NCBI GenBank assembly: GCA_943787425.1
Contig: CALSMJ010000004.1
Span: 248,001-312,000 of the forward strand
DNA: 64,000 nt
Source of the DNA: an uncultured Pseudomonadales bacterium
Lineage (GTDB): Bacteria; Pseudomonadota; Gammaproteobacteria; Pseudomonadales; Azotimanducaceae
Direction of reading: 5' to 3'
This document shows, piece after piece, positions 62,231-64,000 of this stretch (position 1 is its first letter; the number at the start of each line of letters is the position of its first letter). The notes under the pieces were generated by a model that had not been told where the DNA came from, made no database searches, and was given only the letters and a program-made list of their open reading frames with translations. The position numbers and the translations under genes were made by a program.

Positions 62231-63142
62231 ATGGCTCAAGTCAACATGCGTGACCTGCTGGAAGCAGGCGTCCACTTTGGACATCAAAAGCGATACTGGA
62301 ACCCTAAAATGGGTGAATTTATCTTCGGTGCTCGCAACGATATTCATATCATCAACCTTGAAAAAACGGTCCCGGCCTTCGAAGAGGCCTTGGCGTTCGT
62401 CAGCGCCCTCGCAGCTAAAAAAAATAAAGTGCTATTTGTCGGCACCAAGCGCAGCGCCAGTAAAATTATCAAAGAGGAAGCCTCTCGATGCGGCATGCCC
62501 TATGTCGATAAGCGCTGGTTAGGCGGCATGCTGACGAACTACAAAACCATTCGGCAATCCATTCGCCGATTACGGGACCTCGAAGAACAAAGCACCGATG
62601 GGACCTTCGCGAAACTCACCAAGCATGAGGCCCTAACGCGGCAACGATTACTCGAGAAACTCGAAAGCAGCCTCGGCGGAATCAAAAACATGGGCGGTTT
62701 ACCGGATGTCATCATTATCGTTGACGTGGATCATGAGAAGATCGCTGTGACGGAAGCCAAAACCTTGGGTATCCCGGTTGTCGCCATCGTCGACACCAAT
62801 AGCAATCCAGACAATGTGGATTACCTAATACCGGGCAATGACGATGCAATTCGGTCGGTTCGATTGTTCATGAGCACGTTTGCGGATGCGATCTTGGAAG
62901 CAAAGGGCCAATCTGAGGTTGTTCAGAGCGATTTTGTTGAAGTTGCAGAATCGGATGCTGCAACGCCAGAAACGGCTGCTGTCGAGGCGCCAACCTCCGC
63001 GGACGCGTCAGTTGCAGTAGACGCGTCAGTTGCAGTAGAAGCAGCGGCGCCAGAAGCTGCATCAGAAGCAGAGCCCGCAGCAGTCACTGCAGAAGCAGTG
63101 GCGCCACAGGCCGAAGCGTCAGCAGAGGAAAAGCCAGCTTAA
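62231..63142 (+). CDS. rpsB: 30S ribosomal protein S2 with long Ala/Glu-rich tail
   Basis: S2 binds late on the small-subunit platform. The first about 230 residues are standard S2 ([75 protein letters not shown]). A tail of about 70 residues rich in Ala, Glu, Val and Ser follows, making 303 residues against about 241 in E. coli. The tail contains an exact 18-base tandem duplication (63002-63019 and 63020-63037, giving DASVAV twice). ATG 62231 with GGAGAC upstream is the start; an in-frame start at 62165 lies in the leader. Confidence 0.95.
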   Translation: MAQVNMRDLLEAGVHFGHQKRYWNPKMGEFIFGARNDIHIINLEKTVPAFEEALAFVSALAAKKNKVLFVGTKRSASKIIKEEASRCGMPYVDKRWLGGMLTNYKTIRQSIRRLRDLEEQSTDGTFAKLTKHEALTRQRLLEKLESSLGGIKNMGGLPDVIIIVDVDHEKIAVTEAKTLGIPVVAIVDTNSNPDNVDYLIPGNDDAIRSVRLFMSTFADAILEAKGQSEVVQSDFVEVAESDAATPETAAVEAPTSADASVAVDASVAVEAAAPEAASEAEPAAVTAEAVAPQAEASAEEKPA

Positions 63143-63179
63143 ACAACCTAGGGTTTAATGGGTGGGCACAAAATAAAAG

Positions 63180-63215
63180 AAGCGATCAAAAGCGGTCATT
63201 GAGATCGCTTTTTTT
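63180..63215 (+). terminator. Intrinsic terminator-like hairpin between rpsB and tsf
   Basis: AAGCGATC (63180-63187) pairs perfectly with GATCGCTT (63203-63210) across a 15-base loop and is followed by a run of T. It lies between two genes normally co-transcribed, so it is probably a partial terminator that sets the rpsB to tsf ratio. Confidence 0.65.
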
Positions 63216-63238
63216 GAGAAAAGAATTAAGGAAAAGAT

Positions 63239-64000
63239 ATGGCGGCAGTGACAGCAGCGATGGTCAAGGAGCTGAGAGAGCGCACCGGACTTGGCATGAT
63301 GGATTGTAAAAAAGCCTTGGTTGAATCGGATGGCGATATGGATCTCGCGATTGATAATTTAAGGAAATCCAGTGGTATGAAGGCTGCGAAGAAAGCCTCT
63401 CGAACGGCGGCTGATGGCTTGATTCGCATCCAGATGGATGGCGGGCAGGGCCTGATGGTTGAAGTAAATTGCGAAACAGATTTTGCGGCCAAGGATGAAA
63501 ATTTTATCAACTTCGCTGAGCAGGTGACCGCGGCGATGTTTGAGGCCCAGTCGACTGACGTCGAGCGTTTGATGGCATCAGGATTCGAGGCAACGCGAGA
63601 AGCCTTAGTGCAAAAAATCGGTGAAAACTGTAGCGTGCGCCGGGGTCAGATTTATCAAGGTCAGGTCGCCTCTTATTTGCATACGAATGGCAAAATCGGC
63701 GTGTTGGTTCACCTTCAGGGTGGCGACGATGCTTTGGGCCGAGATTTGGCGATGCACATTGCTGCTGCAAATCCACAGGTTGTTTCGCCAGCTGATGCGG
63801 GCCAAGAGGTCCTAGATAAAGAGCGCGAAATCTACACGGCTCAAGCGGCGGAAAGCGGCAAGCCGGCTGATATTGTTGCTAAAATGGTCGAAGGGCGCAT
63901 CAAGAAGTTCTTAGCTGAGATCAGTTTGACGGAACAAGCCTTTGTCAAAGACGGTGACATGAAGATCAGTGCGCTGCTGAAACAACACGATGCAGAAGTG
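63239..64000 (+). CDS. tsf: Elongation factor Ts (5' part)
   Basis: EF-Ts is the nucleotide exchange factor for EF-Tu. The frame runs off the right edge of the window after 254 codons. The N-terminal signature ELRERTGLGMMDCKKALVE near residues 11-29 and the core motif EVNCETDFAAKDENF near 75-89 are both present. ATG 63239 is preceded by AAGGAAAA. It follows rpsB as usual. Confidence 0.96.
   Translation, partial: MAAVTAAMVKELRERTGLGMMDCKKALVESDGDMDLAIDNLRKSSGMKAAKKASRTAADGLIRIQMDGGQGLMVEVNCETDFAAKDENFINFAEQVTAAMFEAQSTDVERLMASGFEATREALVQKIGENCSVRRGQIYQGQVASYLHTNGKIGVLVHLQGGDDALGRDLAMHIAAANPQVVSPADAGQEVLDKEREIYTAQAAESGKPADIVAKMVEGRIKKFLAEISLTEQAFVKDGDMKISALLKQHDAEV

Overview
The window is a dense stretch of housekeeping chromosome from a gammaproteobacterium. 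Gene order is closest to what is known from Pseudomonas and related marine groups. Markers for this are ygfZ / sdhE-ygfX / nadB / rpoE-mucABCD / lepA-lepB-DUF4845-rnc-era-recO-acpS, cysM-rlmD-relA, xerD-dsbC-hom-recJ-prfB-lysS, and plsB / dapCDE-glnD-map / rpsB-tsf. The species cannot be named from the sequence. I see no prophage, insertion sequence, CRISPR array, tRNA or rRNA.

Layout: 1-8.2 kb holds a NUDIX hydrolase end, a gamma-carbonic-anhydrase-like protein, leuA behind a leucine-rich leader peptide, a large hybrid histidine kinase, and corB-ypjD on the minus strand. 8.5-12.4 kb holds ffh and the rpsP-rimM-trmD-rplS operon, separated by 600 bases with two short tandem-repeat arrays. 12.7-23.5 kb holds an MFS transporter, xerD, dsbC, an AlaC-like aminotransferase, hom, recJ, prfB (with its programmed +1 frameshift), lysS and ung. 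23.8-38.5 kb holds ygfZ, sdhE-ygfX, nadB, the sigma-E envelope-stress operon (rpoE-rseA-rseB-rseC-mucD), lepA, lepB, a DUF4845 gene, rnc, era, recO, acpS and a minus-strand receiver-like/Hpt protein. 38.8-48.7 kb holds cysM, rlmD, relA, adk, a Lys/Ala/Pro-repeat histone-like gene, mobA, a YoaA/DinG helicase, tsaB and rsmJ. 48.7-62.0 kb is a long minus-strand run: map-glnD-dapC-dapD-dapE-hypothetical-gspN-gspC-gspD-plsB. 62.1-64.0 kb holds rpsB and the start of tsf.

The genes cover translation and RNA processing, envelope quality control and secretion, amino-acid biosynthesis (leucine, lysine/diaminopimelate, homoserine, cysteine), and nitrogen and stringent signalling (glnD, relA). Many neighbours overlap by an ATGA or similar junction, which suggests translational coupling.

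The unusual content is mainly in the gaps. The rpoE-rseA gap has three different tandem arrays. The last is a 23-base repeat that makes three 8-codon micro-ORFs, each ending in the start codon of the next and finally of rseA. leuA has an undeclared leader peptide containing 12 leucines among 31 residues. cysM has no ATG, GTG or TTG at its conserved N-terminus and appears to start at ATT or ATC behind a good ribosome-binding site. The place beside cysM-rlmD-relA where a GacS/BarA kinase is expected holds only a receiver-like plus Hpt protein.
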